Part shown: positions 26,131 through 35,943 of the stretch, in pieces
How positions within the stretch are numbered: the stretch's first letter is position 1
Layout: the number at the start of each line of letters is the position of its first letter
Assembly (NCBI RefSeq): GCF_000741525.1
Contig: NZ_JGYP01000002.1
Coordinates: forward strand, 744,001-808,000
DNA: 64,000 bases
Reading direction: 5' to 3'
From: Bifidobacterium bohemicum DSM 22767
Lineage (GTDB): Bacteria > Actinomycetota > Actinomycetes > Actinomycetales > Bifidobacteriaceae
Translations under genes and position numbers: made by a program
Notes under the pieces: generated by a model
Databases searched by the model: none
What the model was told of the DNA's origin: nothing
The model's input: the letters and a program-made list of their open reading frames with translations, nothing else

Positions 26131-27630
26131 TCAGCCCCTGATCTTCTTCATGACGATTGACGTCACGGCCTTGGCGTCGGCCTGACCGTGCGTGGCACGC
26201 ATGACGGAGCCGATAATCGCACCCATGGGCTTCATGTTGCCGCCCTTGAGCTTCTCGGCAATGTCGGGATTGGCCGCAAGAGCCTCATCGACGGCCTTTT
26301 CCAGCGCGCCATCGTCGGAGACGACCTCGTAGCCGTGCTTCTTCACGACCTCGGCCGGGGTGCCTTCGCCGGCGAGGACGCCGGAAACGGTCTGCTTGGC
26401 CAGCTTGTCGTTAAGCTTGCCGGCGGCGACGAGCTTCTCGACCTCGGCAACATCGGCCGGGGTGATCGGCATCTCCTCGAGCGCGACACCCTTCTCATTG
26501 GCAGAACGGGCGATCTCACCAAGCCACCACTTCTTGGCGCCGGACGCACTCGCGCCATCCTTGACGGTCTGGTCAATCAGGTCAAGCGCATCGGCGTTGA
26601 CCACATCGCGCATTTCAAGATCGCTGAAGCCCCACTCATTTTGCAAGCGATGACGGCGTTCGCGCGGCATCTCCGGCATCGTCTTGGCAATCTCGTCGAT
26701 GTGGTCCTGCGTGATGTGCAGCATCACGAGGTCGGGGTCGGGGAAGTAACGGTAGTCGTTGGCGTCGGACTTCACGCGCCCACCGGCAGTGGTCTGCGTG
26801 GCCTCGTCCCAGTGACGGGTCTCCTGCAGAACCTCGCCTCCCTCGTCAAGAATCGCGGCCTGCCGGCGAATCTCATACTGCAATGTGCGCTCGATGCCGT
26901 GGAACGAGTTGACGTTCTTGGTCTCCGAACGGGTACCCAATTCGGTTTCGCCCTTACGACGCAACGAAATGTTCACGTCCGCACGCATGTTGCCCTGCTC
27001 CATACGACCATGCGAGATTCCCAGGGTGCGCACGATGTCACGGATGGCTCGCACATACGCACCGGCGATCTCCGGCACGCGCTCTCCTGCACCCTCAACG
27101 GGCTTCGTCACGATTTCAATCAGTGGCACGCCGGCGCGGTTGTAATCAACCAAAGAATGATCGGCGCCTTCGATGCGACCGTCGGCACCGCCGATATGGG
27201 TGTTCTTACCCGCGTCGTCCTCGATATGGGCACGTTCGATCGGCACACGGAACACGGTTCCGTCGTCAAGCTCCACATCAAGGTAGCCTTCACCATTGGT
27301 CGGCTTGTCGAACTGCGAAATCTGATAATCGCGCGGCATGTCCGGATAGAAGTAGTTCTTGCGCGCAAACTGGCTCCACTCGTTGATCTGGCAGTGCAGC
27401 GCCAGACCCAACTTGATCGCGAAATCGACGGCGGTCTGGTTCACCACCGGAAGGCTGCCGGGCAAGCCGAGGCTTACGGGGGTCAGCTGCGTGTTCGGTT
27501 CGCCGCCGAACTCGATATGCGCCGGGCAGAACAGCTTCGTGTTCGTGCACAGCTCGACATGCGTCTCCAAACCGAATACCGGGTCGAACTCCTTGACGGC
27601 ATCGGAATACTTCATCAATTTTTCAGCCAT
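26131..27630 (-). CDS. gatB: Asp-tRNA(Asn)/Glu-tRNA(Gln) amidotransferase subunit B
   Basis: GatB is the kinase/tRNA-binding subunit of GatCAB, which converts Glu-tRNA(Gln) or Asp-tRNA(Asn) into the amidated form. The GatB signature is present ([16 protein letters not shown] and [15 protein letters not shown]), together with the early [17 protein letters not shown] segment. The C-terminal YqeY-like tail domain lies at about residues 350-499 and ends in [21 protein letters not shown]. At 499 residues it is full length. It lies 25 bp downstream of gatA on the same strand, and ATG 27630 follows 'aggagatattgat'. Confidence 0.97.
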   Translation of the reverse strand: MAEKLMKYSDAVKEFDPVFGLETHVELCTNTKLFCPAHIEFGGEPNTQLTPVSLGLPGSLPVVNQTAVDFAIKLGLALHCQINEWSQFARKNYFYPDMPRDYQISQFDKPTNGEGYLDVELDDGTVFRVPIERAHIEDDAGKNTHIGGADGRIEGADHSLVDYNRAGVPLIEIVTKPVEGAGERVPEIAGAYVRAIRDIVRTLGISHGRMEQGNMRADVNISLRRKGETELGTRSETKNVNSFHGIERTLQYEIRRQAAILDEGGEVLQETRHWDEATQTTAGGRVKSDANDYRYFPDPDLVMLHITQDHIDEIAKTMPEMPRERRHRLQNEWGFSDLEMRDVVNADALDLIDQTVKDGASASGAKKWWLGEIARSANEKGVALEEMPITPADVAEVEKLVAAGKLNDKLAKQTVSGVLAGEGTPAEVVKKHGYEVVSDDGALEKAVDEALAANPDIAEKLKGGNMKPMGAIIGSVMRATHGQADAKAVTSIVMKKIRG

Positions 27631-27655
27631 GATATCAATATCTCCTTGCCGTCTC

Positions 27656-29203
27656 TTACTTCGCGGACCCGAGCCACGGGGTCTTCAGGGACTGCCAGAT
27701 CGGTCCGCCCCACTGTTCCTCGAGCGCCGCTTCGAGGGCGGCTGCCGGCTTGTACATCACATCGTCGCGCTTCTGCGGGGCAATGAACTGGAAGCCGACC
27801 GGCAGGCCGTCGTCCGAAAGCCCGGCCGGAATGCTCATCGCAGGGGTGCCGGCCATATTCGCCGGAATCGTGGCGATGTCGTTCATATACATCGAAAGCG
27901 GATCGTCCATCTTCTCACCAAATTTGAAGGCGGTGGATGGCGCGGTCGGAGAAATCAGCACGTCTGCCTTCTCGAACGCCTTGTTGAAGTCATCGATGAT
28001 CAACGTGCGCACCTTCTGAGCCGAACCGTACCATGCGTCGTAGTAACCGGCCGAAAGCGCATAGATGCCGAGAATGATGCGACGCTTGACCTCGTCACCG
28101 AAGCCGGCCTCGCGGGTGTAGGCCATCATATTCGCTGCCGTTTGCGGCACGCCTTCCGGGGGCATGACGCGCAGACCATACCGCATGCCGTCGTATCGTG
28201 CGAGATTCGAGCTCACCTCCGAGGGCATGACGATATAGTAGGCCGCGAGCGCATAATCGAAGTGGGGGCAATCGACCTCAACGATTTCGGCACCCATGTC
28301 CTGAAGCAGCTTGACGCCCTCGTTGAAGCGGGCTTCGACGCCGGGCTGGTAGCCGTCGCCGCCAAGCTGTTTGATCAGGCCGACCTTCATGCCCTTCAGG
28401 TCACGCTTCCGGCCTTCGCGGGCGGCCTTGGCCAGCGGCGGAACGTCCATCGGAATCGAAGTGGAGTCACGCACATCGTGACCGCCGATCACCTCCTGCA
28501 GCAACGCTGAATCGAGCACGTTGCGTGAGACGGGGCCGATCTGGTCGAGCGAGCTGGCCATGGCGATCGCGCCGAAACGGGAGACGCCGCCATAGGTGGG
28601 CTTGACACCGACCGTACCTGTGAGAGCACCGGGCTGTCGAATCGAGCCGCCGGTATCCGTTCCCAAAGCCAGCGGGGCTTCGAACGCGGCCACTGCAGCA
28701 GCGGAACCGCCACCGGAACCACCAGGCACACGCTCCGTATCCCAAGGATTGTGGGTCGGGCCGAACGCTGAATGCTCGGTCGACGAACCCTGTGCGAATT
28801 CGTCGAGGTTGGTCTTGCCCAGAAGCGGCATGCCCGCGGCCTTGAGCTTGGTGATGACGGTGGCGTCGTAGGGCGGCACCCAGCCTTCGAGGATCTTCGA
28901 GGCGGCGGTGGTCTCGATGCCCTTGGTGACGATCATGTCCTTGATGGCGATCGGCACACCGGCAAGTTCCGGCAGACCTTCGGTTTCCCCGGCGGCGTTC
29001 CTCTTGTCGAATGCGTCGGCCTGGGCGCGCGCCTCATCGGCGGAAACGTGCAGGAAGGAGTGCAGAGTCGGCTCGGCGGCGTCGATCGCGGCCAGCTCGG
29101 CATCCACCAGCTCGCGGCTGGAGACCTCCTTATTGCGGATCTTTTCGGCCATCTCGGCCGCGGAGAGCTTGATCAGCTCATCATTATTCTGCATTGCGGC
29201 CAT
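27656..29203 (-). CDS. gatA: Asp-tRNA(Asn)/Glu-tRNA(Gln) amidotransferase subunit A
   Basis: GatA is the amidase subunit that releases ammonia from glutamine. It carries the amidase-signature Ser-cisSer-Lys triad: Lys in [11 protein letters not shown], and the two Ser in the Gly/Ser-rich stretch [14 protein letters not shown] and in the [16 protein letters not shown] segment. [25 protein letters not shown] is also typical. The product is 515 residues from ATG 29203 ([10 protein letters not shown]), which overlaps the gatC stop by one base behind GGAGGTGAGGAG; a GTG one codon earlier and a Met three codons later are alternatives. It is translated in tandem with gatC and gatB. Confidence 0.97.
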   Translation of the reverse strand: MAAMQNNDELIKLSAAEMAEKIRNKEVSSRELVDAELAAIDAAEPTLHSFLHVSADEARAQADAFDKRNAAGETEGLPELAGVPIAIKDMIVTKGIETTAASKILEGWVPPYDATVITKLKAAGMPLLGKTNLDEFAQGSSTEHSAFGPTHNPWDTERVPGGSGGGSAAAVAAFEAPLALGTDTGGSIRQPGALTGTVGVKPTYGGVSRFGAIAMASSLDQIGPVSRNVLDSALLQEVIGGHDVRDSTSIPMDVPPLAKAAREGRKRDLKGMKVGLIKQLGGDGYQPGVEARFNEGVKLLQDMGAEIVEVDCPHFDYALAAYYIVMPSEVSSNLARYDGMRYGLRVMPPEGVPQTAANMMAYTREAGFGDEVKRRIILGIYALSAGYYDAWYGSAQKVRTLIIDDFNKAFEKADVLISPTAPSTAFKFGEKMDDPLSMYMNDIATIPANMAGTPAMSIPAGLSDDGLPVGFQFIAPQKRDDVMYKPAAALEAALEEQWGGPIWQSLKTPWLGSAK

Positions 29204-29503
29204 CACTCCTCACCTCCCAGAATTCGGGGAGCCACGAACATGCCGTCCTCAGTGGCGGGGGCGCCGGCGAGCGCCTCTTCGCGGGTCAGCGGCGTCTCGG
29301 CCACGTCCGGACGCAGGTACGCCTCAAGAGGGATTGGATTGGCGGTCGGCTCGACCTCATCGGACGCGACCTCCTGGACCTTGTTGATGGACTCGGCGAT
29401 GACGTTCAGCTCGCCCTGGCATGCGGGTCGCTTCCTCGTCGGTGAGCGCGATTTTGGCTAGATCGCCAAGGTGCTCGACTGTTTCTCTAGTAAATGTAGG
29501 CAT
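29203..29503 (-). pseudogene. gatC: gatC, amidotransferase subunit C, with a one-base frameshift
   Basis: From ATG 29503 the frame reads [19 protein letters not shown] then LTDEEATRM, the normal GatC start, but then leaves the family. Removing one base from the GG at 29418-29419 (minus: ATGCCAGGG to ATGCAGGG) restores the frame. It then continues [16 protein letters not shown] and [19 protein letters not shown] and ends ILGGEE at a TGA overlapping gatA. The span is 301 nt, one more than 100 codons. GatC stabilises the GatA-GatB complex, so loss should be harmful; assembly error, a recent mutation or frameshifting are the options. A TACAAT -10 element 6 nt before ATG (29510-29515) suggests a leaderless operon transcript. 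Confidence 0.85.
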
Positions 29504-29509
29504 AACCCA

Positions 29510-29515
29510 ATTGTA
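29510..29515 (-). promoter_or_regulatory. -10 element (TACAAT) of the gatCAB operon
   Basis: TACAAT on the minus strand is separated from the gatC ATG by 6 nt (TGGGTT). No Shine-Dalgarno lies between them, so the mRNA probably begins at the start codon. Confidence 0.45.
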
Positions 29516-29780
29516 TGTGTCGTCTGTGACGTTCAGATTGCCTCAACGTACTGCGAGGACATCGACAAGAAATCTTCGCGATACATATCCGAAATCACGC
29601 ACCCCATACGACGATAACCGCGAAAACCAGGGTCAAAGCGTGACTTTCGTCGCATGGGGACAAACTCGGTGCCGGGAAATCCGGAGGGGGAGGACGAATA
29701 TGCAACAGAATCAGCTTTTATGGTCGGAATCAATACGTTCCGTCGCATCCCCATGATTCCTCCCCGACGTGTTGTGAACA

Positions 29781-29814
29781 CGGAACCCCGAAGGCTTGAA
29801 GCCCTGGGGTTCCG
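29781..29814. other. Isolated strong hairpin
   Basis: CGGAACCCC pairs with GGGGTTCCG, and an inner GGCT/AGCC extends the stem. There is no T run and no clear gene on either side. 29516-29980 shows no convincing coding sequence; the frames there have no ribosome site and no recognisable product. Confidence 0.5.
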
Positions 29815-29979
29815 CTTAAGGATTGTCGTTTCGGTCTTCCGCACGACACCGGTAAACAGGGTGGGAACGGACTCAGAGCGTTATTCCGTATCGCCTGTCC
29901 GCCAAGGCCAGGTCTTCTGCTCCTGCAAATTACAAATTACATCGGAGAGCAGTGACAGCCAATCCTTTACTGGCACTGA

Positions 29980-30081
29980 GCAAACCCTTCTCCAAGCCAG
30001 AGGAAAGTCACCCGATCAAAAGCATCGAAAAACCGTAGCCACAGCAAACCTTCTCCGAGCCAAAGCAAAGTCACCCGACCA
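29980..30081. repeat. Two imperfect direct repeats of ~38 bp, 64 bp apart
   Basis: A unit beginning GCAAACCCTTCTCCAAGCC and ending AAAGTCACCCGATCA (29980-30018) recurs with few changes at 30044-30081. A third, more degenerate copy may lie near 30138-30164. They are in non-coding, apparently decayed DNA. Confidence 0.6.
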
Positions 30082-30431
30082 GGCAGCCGACGTCGCCTCC
30101 GGTGCTACACACGAATCCGCAGTCCCGGTCAATCGTCCAGCCCTTGTCCAAGCCGGCAAATCACCGGCTACCGCGAAACCGAACTTCCTTGACAGCGGCT
30201 TTCCGAGCCATCATAGCAGCGTCATCGCCCCAGGCGACCATGGCTTTCCCGGCGGTCTCGTCATCGAAGTTGCCATGGACTGTGGGTCCAAGAACCCCTT
30301 GCAATGCACCGGCCTCATACTCGTACGCCATTCGTTCGAATCATCGCCCACAGGCGACAGAAGACGCAGCCACGTCAACGGACCATCGGCTCGTAGATAA
30401 CCTCGTAGATGAGGTAGGCAATAAGGTGCAA

Positions 30432-30600
30432 TGGCCGTTTTTCGGCACAATCCGGCGTTCGTGCCGAAAACCGGCCAAATTAGACATCCCAAACGACCCC
30501 TTTTCGGCAGAACTCGACGTTCGTGCCGAAAACGAGCCAAATGGAGACGCTAAATGGCCCTTTTTCAGCATAACCAACAGTTCCTGCCAAAAAAGAGCCG
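30432..30600 (+). repeat. Tandem hairpin repeat, locus A (three units, ~61-bp period)
   Basis: Each unit has an 8-11 bp stem of the form TTTTTCGGCAN/NTGCCGAAAAA around a 12-nt loop that begins AA and ends TTC. Unit 1: stem 30438-30448 with 30461-30470, extended by an outer TGGCC/GGCCA pair. Unit 2: 30501-30510 with 30523-30532. Unit 3: 30561-30571 with 30584-30594, more degenerate. The CGG/CAG core recurs at 62 and 61 bp, which is not a multiple of three and argues against coding repeats. The same family is at 55610-55775. 30601-30782 shows nothing further. Confidence 0.75.
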
Positions 30601-30782
30601 GTTGCGAATACGTTATGAGAGCACTAACTCCGAGGACGAAAAGGCAACCGTGCCAAGTTCATATGGCGACGGGGCTTCGACATACGGCGGAAGGCCATGC
30701 GGCGGCGAACCCCAGAGGGCGCAAACACGATTCCGATGAGCAGAAGGAGACGGACGGCCCAGCCAAGGACAGGGCCGCCGCT

Positions 30783-31007
30783 CTAGAACATACCGTTATA
30801 ATTGACAGTGGTCATCGAAGCAAGCGCTAGACGCTGCTTGTCGCTTTTGTGCACCGTGAGCCGGTCGCCTTCGATATGCCGTTCAGGGTATTGATAGTTG
30901 TCCTTCCGCCGAGGATCACGACACCAATGGGTCAGTGGTGTCGGATTATATTCACCCAGATCGTCGAGCACGACAAGCCCGTTCTGATGCAATCCCAGCT
31001 CAGCCAT
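30783..31007 (-). CDS. Unrecognised 74-residue ORF, possibly a gene fragment
   Basis: From ATG 31007 the frame gives MAELGLHQNGLVVLDDLGEY, then NPTPLTHWCRDPRRKD, and ends TTVNYNGMF. The composition is protein-like, and the same frame stays open upstream for about 20 further codons without a start codon, so this could be the 3' part of a larger gene. No ribosome site is seen. I do not recognise the family. It lies in the decayed stretch between the hairpin repeats and the chimeric ORF. Confidence 0.3.
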   Translation of the reverse strand: MAELGLHQNGLVVLDDLGEYNPTPLTHWCRDPRRKDNYQYPERHIEGDRLTVHKSDKQRLALASMTTVNYNGMF

Positions 31008-31212
31008 CAGTTCCTGTAGCGGAATCGGTGTCGAGATAACCGGCTTCGTTTTGTGACCAATTTTTACAAAGTTAGCTCAATTTTGTAACCTGTTTGCGAA
31101 AAATGACCTTATTCCGTAGTCAGTTGACACAAGCACCACTATCGAGCAGCCAGTAATCACCGGTTTTTGCTTCTGCGACCCGTCACGTGCATGAATCTAC
31201 ACATGATCATGA

Positions 31213-31890
31213 ATGTCCGACATCGCCGCGCTCACCGGATTGGCCACGCTCAGCCTCAACGACAACGTCATAGACGGTTCCGGCCCGAACGGCCTCGAAC
31301 AACCGGCCAATCTCACGAAGCTCACCGGCCTTTCCGCGAAGGGGAACGCCATTCAGAGCCTAAGCGCATTGCGCAAGCTGACCGGACTGACCATACTCAA
31401 GCTGGCACGCCATCGCATCACTGACATATCGGTGCTCAACAACTACCTTGACGGACTCGAGAAGGCGTTTCTGATTTACCGTGCCGAGCAGACCGATCTG
31501 ACGGGCAAAGCGCTGTTGCGTCCGCAAAGCAGGTTCTATCCGGTCGATATTGGACTGCGGAACCTCACCGACGACTTCTCCCGCAAGGACCTCGGCGCCA
31601 GGCTCGAGTGCGCCGTGTACATGGGATTGCTCCGGCGCGGCTATCGCGCCACGGTCGGCTCGTCACGCTCGGCGGAAATTGATTTCGTAGCCACACGACA
31701 GGAATTCACCCGCATGGAGAGAACCTACGTGCAGGTAACGGCGAGCCTGATCGACGAGGCGACCACAAAGCGCGAACTGGCGCCGCCGCAGGCACGCACC
31801 GACGCATTCCCACGACTGGTGGTCACCCTCGACCCTTCCTCGGCGGGCACAACGGCGGAGGGCATCGAAATCGTTAACGCACTCGATTGA
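31213..31890 (+). pseudogene. Chimeric ORF: LRR remnant joined to a DUF4143 C-terminus
   Basis: Residues 1-77 are internalin-style leucine-rich repeats (ALTGLATLSLNDNVIDG, LTKLTGLSAKGNAIQSLSAL, LTGLTILKLARHRITDISVL). From about residue 78 the sequence changes to the C-terminal nuclease-like half of AAA_14/DUF4143 ATPases: YLDGLEKAFLIYRAEQTDL, RFYPVDIGLRNL, LGARLECAVYMGLLRRGY and the E-I-D-F-V-A-T core. The ATPase domain that should precede DUF4143 is absent, and so are a signal peptide and most of an LRR array. I infer a deletion that fused two unrelated gene fragments. No ribosome site is evident before ATG 31213. Confidence 0.6.
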
Positions 31891-31947
31891 CCGGGACAGT
31901 AGTCGAAGCGCGATTTCTCCCCACGAACCGGTAGGATTGGGAGCATT

Positions 31948-33636
31948 ATGGCAGCATTTTCTTCTTTGACAGACAAGCTTTCGAATGCCTTCAAGCATTT
32001 ACGGGGCAAAGGCAAGCTCTCCGAGGCGGACATCGACGGGACGATCCGCGAGATTCGACGCGCCCTTCTGGACGCGGACGTGGCGCTCGACGTGGTGCGG
32101 TCCTTCACCGCGCGCGTGCGCGAACGGGCTCTGGGCGCAGAGGTGTCCGAGGCCCTGAACCCGGCGCAGCAGGTGGTGAAGATCGTCAACGAGGAGCTCA
32201 CCGGCATCCTCGGCGCGGGCGTCGACAGGCCGCTGAACTTCGCGAAGAACCCACCCACCATCATCATGCTCGCGGGTCTGCAGGGCGCCGGCAAGACGAC
32301 ACTTGCGGGCAAGCTCGGCTACTGGCTCAAGGACGCGGGCCACACCCCCCTTCTGGTGGCGGCCGATCTGCAGCGCCCGAACGCAGTGACGCAGCTGGAG
32401 GTGGTCGGACAGCGTGCCGGGGTGCCGGTGTATGCGCCGGAACGCGGCGTGCAGGCGCAGGACGAGGAGGGGCAGGCTGTCGTAGCCCCGGGTCAGGCCG
32501 CCGGCAACCCCGTGAAAGTGGCGCAGGACTCCATTACTTACGCACACGAGAAGCTTTATGACACCGTCATCATCGATACCGCCGGCCGACTCGGCGTGGA
32601 CGACGAGCTGATGAGGCAGGCCCGCGACATCCGCGACGCCGTCAACCCCAACGAGATCCTCTTCGTCATCGACGCCATGATCGGCCAGGACGCGGTGCAG
32701 ACCGCCAAGGCCTTCGATCAGGGCGTGGACTTCACCGGTGTGGTGCTCTCCAAACTTGACGGGGACGCGCGAGGCGGCGCCGCCCTCTCGGTGGCAAGCG
32801 TAACCGGCAAGCCGATCTTGTTCGCCTCTAACGGCGAGGGACTGAAGGACTTCGAGGTCTTCCACCCCGAACGCATGGCCTCGCGCATCCTCGACATGGG
32901 CGACATCCTGACCCTCATCGAGCAGGCGCAGAAGCAGTTCGACGAACAGGAGGCCATCGAATCGGCCAAGAAGCTCGCCACAGGCACATTCGGACTTGAC
33001 GACTTCCTGGAGCAGCTGCAGCAGGTGCGCAAGCTCGGTCCTATGAAAAGCCTCCTGCGTATGATTCCGGGAATGGCTGCGCATTCCAAGGAACTTGAGG
33101 CGCTCGATGAACGCGAGATCGACCGCACGGAGGCCATCATCCATTCGATGACACCTGAGGAACGTCGAGACCCCTCCATCATCGACGGCTCCCGACGCGC
33201 CCGGATCGCCTACGGTTCCGGTAACACGGTATCCGCCGTGAACGGTCTGTTGCAACGATTCGAGCAGGCCGCGAAGCTGATGAAGCGCATGGGCAACAAG
33301 GTCGGTGGCGGCATCCCCGGATTCGGTGGACCTGCGTCAGGCGGCGGCTATGGCGGCAAAAAGGGCAGCAAAGGCAAAAAGAAGGGCAAGTCGAAGTCAG
33401 GCAACCCCATGAAGCGCGAGGCGGAGGAAAAAGCGTTGCGCGACAAGCTCGCCGGCAAATCCGGATCCGGTAATTCCAGATCCGGCGGAGGCTCGGCCTT
33501 CGCCAGGAAAGCTCAGAACGCCGACATTCCGCAACAGCTCAAGGAGGCCTTGGGGGCCGCTGACAACAAGACGGCCAACGGTCTGCCTGATTTGCCGCCG
33601 AATCTCGGCGGCGGCCTTTCCGGCCTGTTCGGCTGA
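31948..33636 (+). CDS. ffh: Signal recognition particle protein Ffh
   Basis: This SRP54 GTPase delivers nascent membrane and secreted proteins to the translocon. The N domain is residues 1-100. The G domain follows, with the P-loop GLQGAGKTT (110-118), DTAGRLGVDDELM, and SKLDGDARGGAALS. The Met-rich M domain that binds SRP RNA and signal peptides is at about 340-480 (MKSLLRMIPGM, and the SRRARIAYGSGNTVSAVN helix). A bifidobacterial-type loop of about 20 residues (GVQAQDEEGQAVVAPGQA) interrupts the G domain near residue 170, and a Gly/Lys/Ser-rich tail follows the M domain. ATG 31948 has GGGAG just upstream. No 4.5S RNA gene was found near it. Confidence 0.96.
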   Translation: MAAFSSLTDKLSNAFKHLRGKGKLSEADIDGTIREIRRALLDADVALDVVRSFTARVRERALGAEVSEALNPAQQVVKIVNEELTGILGAGVDRPLNFAKNPPTIIMLAGLQGAGKTTLAGKLGYWLKDAGHTPLLVAADLQRPNAVTQLEVVGQRAGVPVYAPERGVQAQDEEGQAVVAPGQAAGNPVKVAQDSITYAHEKLYDTVIIDTAGRLGVDDELMRQARDIRDAVNPNEILFVIDAMIGQDAVQTAKAFDQGVDFTGVVLSKLDGDARGGAALSVASVTGKPILFASNGEGLKDFEVFHPERMASRILDMGDILTLIEQAQKQFDEQEAIESAKKLATGTFGLDDFLEQLQQVRKLGPMKSLLRMIPGMAAHSKELEALDEREIDRTEAIIHSMTPEERRDPSIIDGSRRARIAYGSGNTVSAVNGLLQRFEQAAKLMKRMGNKVGGGIPGFGGPASGGGYGGKKGSKGKKKGKSKSGNPMKREAEEKALRDKLAGKSGSGNSRSGGGSAFARKAQNADIPQQLKEALGAADNKTANGLPDLPPNLGGGLSGLFG

Positions 33637-33759
33637 TCGACCGATAAGTTGCGGAAACCGCGTATTTCGGCAATAACGAGTGACGGAATACCCCAATCAT
33701 TCCTGTTGTTGTGATGCAGGTAGCTGCCGTTACCGGAATTTTCTGCGCCATACATCCTT

Positions 33760-33803
33760 CATCAACGCGACCCCCCCCCGTTGAAGGAACCCCCTCGTTG
33801 ATG
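33760..33803. other. Inverted repeat flanking a C9 tract
   Basis: CATCAACG (33760-33767) and CGTTGATG (33796-33803) bracket a loop with nine C (33771-33779) and a second C run. It lies in the 33637-34059 gap after ffh, which holds no convincing gene; a smaller hairpin GCCCCGAAGGGGC is near 33870. Confidence 0.4.
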
Positions 33804-34059
33804 CCTTCAGTCCCACAGGGCATGACCCGAACGGGCTTTCACGGGCGGACGCTAAAAGCCGAGGATAGCCCCGAAGGGGCGAAACGGCCATCCTGCCGCA
33901 CGCACCGTCGATTCCGCGATCACGCACCCGCGTTCGAATGACCCGACATTCATGACTGACCATGCCGAATCGGTCGGCTCTCGGCGGATCGGTGACAAGT
34001 CATTCCGACACACCCATTACCATTGGCATATTCCACTGTTGTTCGAAGATCGGTGATAT

Positions 34060-35382
34060 ATGACAATCATGTTGATCGCGGCCCTCGTGATCATTGCCGC
34101 TTGGGCCGCCACGCGCTCACTTCCCGCAGGGTTCGACGGACACAAACCGTTGCCGTACCTCATCGCGCTCATCCGATGGCTGTGGGTTCCGGCGTTGCTG
34201 ATCGCCGTCGTTTCCGGCGTGTCTGGCCATTGGCCCCTGACGTTCCTGGCGCTGGCTCTCGCGGCGGACCTCGGATACCTCGCCTCGCCCACCTACCGGA
34301 ACCGGCAGGAACACGGATCGACGAATCCCGGTGCCACGTATGCGGCTCGTTTGAAAATGGCTTCGGACGGACGGAAGGCATCGACGACACTCCAAAAATC
34401 CCCAAAGGCGCCAACGACGTTTCAGAAGTCGACCCCGACCGAGAATCCGGCCGACACTGAGATGACCTTCAAGGAAACCGAGCCCAGCCACGAAGGTCTC
34501 AACGTAATGACGCTCAACTGTAAGTACGGGCACGCGGACGCCGTCGCCATCGTCCGGGCGGTAGCCGAACAGAACATCGACATACTCGCGCTCCAAGAAA
34601 TGAGCATAACCCTGTCGCACCGCCTCGAACAAGCCGGCCTGGCCGACCATCTGCCCTACCGCCAGCTCGGCGAGGCCAAGGAATCCGACAACGGTGGTTT
34701 TAATGGGCTCTATTCACGTATCGAGCCAATCCGGCAGAAGGCGAGCGCGGTGGACTTACCGGCGGCCGATGTGCCCTCCCTTACCGTAAACGCCAAGGAC
34801 GGAGGCACCATCACGTTGCATAGCGCCCATCCCAAATCTCCGATGCGCGGATGCAGACAATGGTCACAGGGAATTCTCGCCTTACGCGCGCTGGTAAATC
34901 GACAGGAAAACAGCGGCACGGTCGAAACCGTCGAATCGGCGGGTGACCCGGCCATGCAACCCGACGTCACCACCGACCCGGCCGAGGCACTCGTCAACCA
35001 GCCAAGCAACGCTGCTCCCAATGACAACAACACATCGCGCCCCATGACCGGCATCCACGGGAAGGACTGTACAAACCGCAATGACGCAATGCGCATTGCC
35101 GCCGGCGAGACCGTGATCATGGGGGATTTCAACTCGAACGTGGACCACCCAAGCTTCCGCGCTTTGCTCGCAAGCGGCCTGACAGACACGGGCCTGGCCT
35201 CCCCGCATCGAAAGGTCGCGAGCTTCTGCACATGGCTGAAATGGCCGCGCATGGAGTTGGACCACATTCTGACCACCTCCGGCCTGGAGGCCTACGATGT
35301 CCACGCCATCTCCGTTCCGGGCACCGATCACCTCGGACTAACCGGGCGGCTGACGACGAACGCTTCGGCCCGTTCCCGCTGA
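34060..35382 (+). CDS. Membrane-anchored endonuclease/exonuclease/phosphatase (EEP) family protein
   Basis: Two or three N-terminal hydrophobic segments (about residues 2-17, 30-52 and 56-75) are followed by a charged linker. An EEP domain begins at about 148: LNVMTLNCKYGHADAV with the metal-ligand Asn, DILALQEMS with the metal-binding Glu, and near the C-terminus GETVIMGDFNSNVDHPSF (catalytic D-x-N), MELDHILTT and PGTDHLGLTGRL (general-base His). These motifs are intact, so the enzyme is likely an active Mg-dependent phosphodiesterase or nuclease facing outward, as in other actinobacterial anchored EEP proteins. The substrate is unknown. Inserted low-complexity stretches lie near residues 95-145 and 285-345. 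Confidence 0.85.
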   Translation: MTIMLIAALVIIAAWAATRSLPAGFDGHKPLPYLIALIRWLWVPALLIAVVSGVSGHWPLTFLALALAADLGYLASPTYRNRQEHGSTNPGATYAARLKMASDGRKASTTLQKSPKAPTTFQKSTPTENPADTEMTFKETEPSHEGLNVMTLNCKYGHADAVAIVRAVAEQNIDILALQEMSITLSHRLEQAGLADHLPYRQLGEAKESDNGGFNGLYSRIEPIRQKASAVDLPAADVPSLTVNAKDGGTITLHSAHPKSPMRGCRQWSQGILALRALVNRQENSGTVETVESAGDPAMQPDVTTDPAEALVNQPSNAAPNDNNTSRPMTGIHGKDCTNRNDAMRIAAGETVIMGDFNSNVDHPSFRALLASGLTDTGLASPHRKVASFCTWLKWPRMELDHILTTSGLEAYDVHAISVPGTDHLGLTGRLTTNASARSR

Positions 35383-35491
35383 GAGCACCGACACTGCAAT
35401 AAAGCCGGCACCAGTGTTGACAGAATCGGGGGACGTCCATATGCTGTCACGTTGGTTGCGAAACAGACTACGTTGAATCCATACTGGAACC

Positions 35492-35758
35492 ATGAATTCA
35501 ATGTTGAATGCAAAGAAGGGCATCATGGACGACACGAATGACTCGGAGATTAAGTTGGGCATTCCATTGACCGCTGGTCAATACCGGCAAATCGCACGGG
35601 CAGCGGCACTCGAACAGATGCCGGCCCAGGACTGGGCGACCCAGAAACTGCTTGCCGAGGCGGATGACGCCGTCGAACAGGAGGTCACATTCCAAGAGGT
35701 CAACGAGGAGTTCGACAGGATTCTCGAAAGCCTGGAAAAATCCACGGCCGCGGCTTGA
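35492..35758 (+). CDS. Small hypothetical protein (DUF1778/antitoxin-like fold possible)
   Basis: Up to 88 residues from ATG 35492; an alternative start at ATG 35525 (MDDTNDSE) has a better ribosome site (AAGAAGGGC). The core KLGIPLTAGQYRQIARAAALEQMPAQDWATQKLLAEAD looks like a ribbon-helix-helix-like unit with a following helix, as in small antitoxins. No toxin gene is adjacent, so that reading is tentative. The C-terminus is acidic and helical (EQEVTFQEVNEEFDRILESLEK). It lies between the EEP gene and rpsP, on the same strand. Confidence 0.6.
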   Translation: MNSMLNAKKGIMDDTNDSEIKLGIPLTAGQYRQIARAAALEQMPAQDWATQKLLAEADDAVEQEVTFQEVNEEFDRILESLEKSTAAA

Positions 35759-35943
35759 TGAGAGGCGGGAATGCGCCGATGGCCCGCCCGTGCGCACGCA
35801 ATCCAGGCCGGGCGATATGCTGGTGAGGTTATTCGTGCGCACGGGCCCTCTCATACCGGGTGGCACGAGGAACACGTTCGTTCGGAGTGGTATGCCCCAC
35901 ATACGGTTCGGAACGAACACCCTGACATATAAGGAGAGCCATA

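Noticed and set aside
29533..29844. 103-codon minus-strand ORF near gatC
   Set aside because: Basic, low-information composition, no ribosome site, and it spans a strong hairpin; likely chance.
29654..30830. Long plus-strand ORFs over the decayed region
   Set aside because: They run through the direct and hairpin repeats in different frames, with no start signal or family match.
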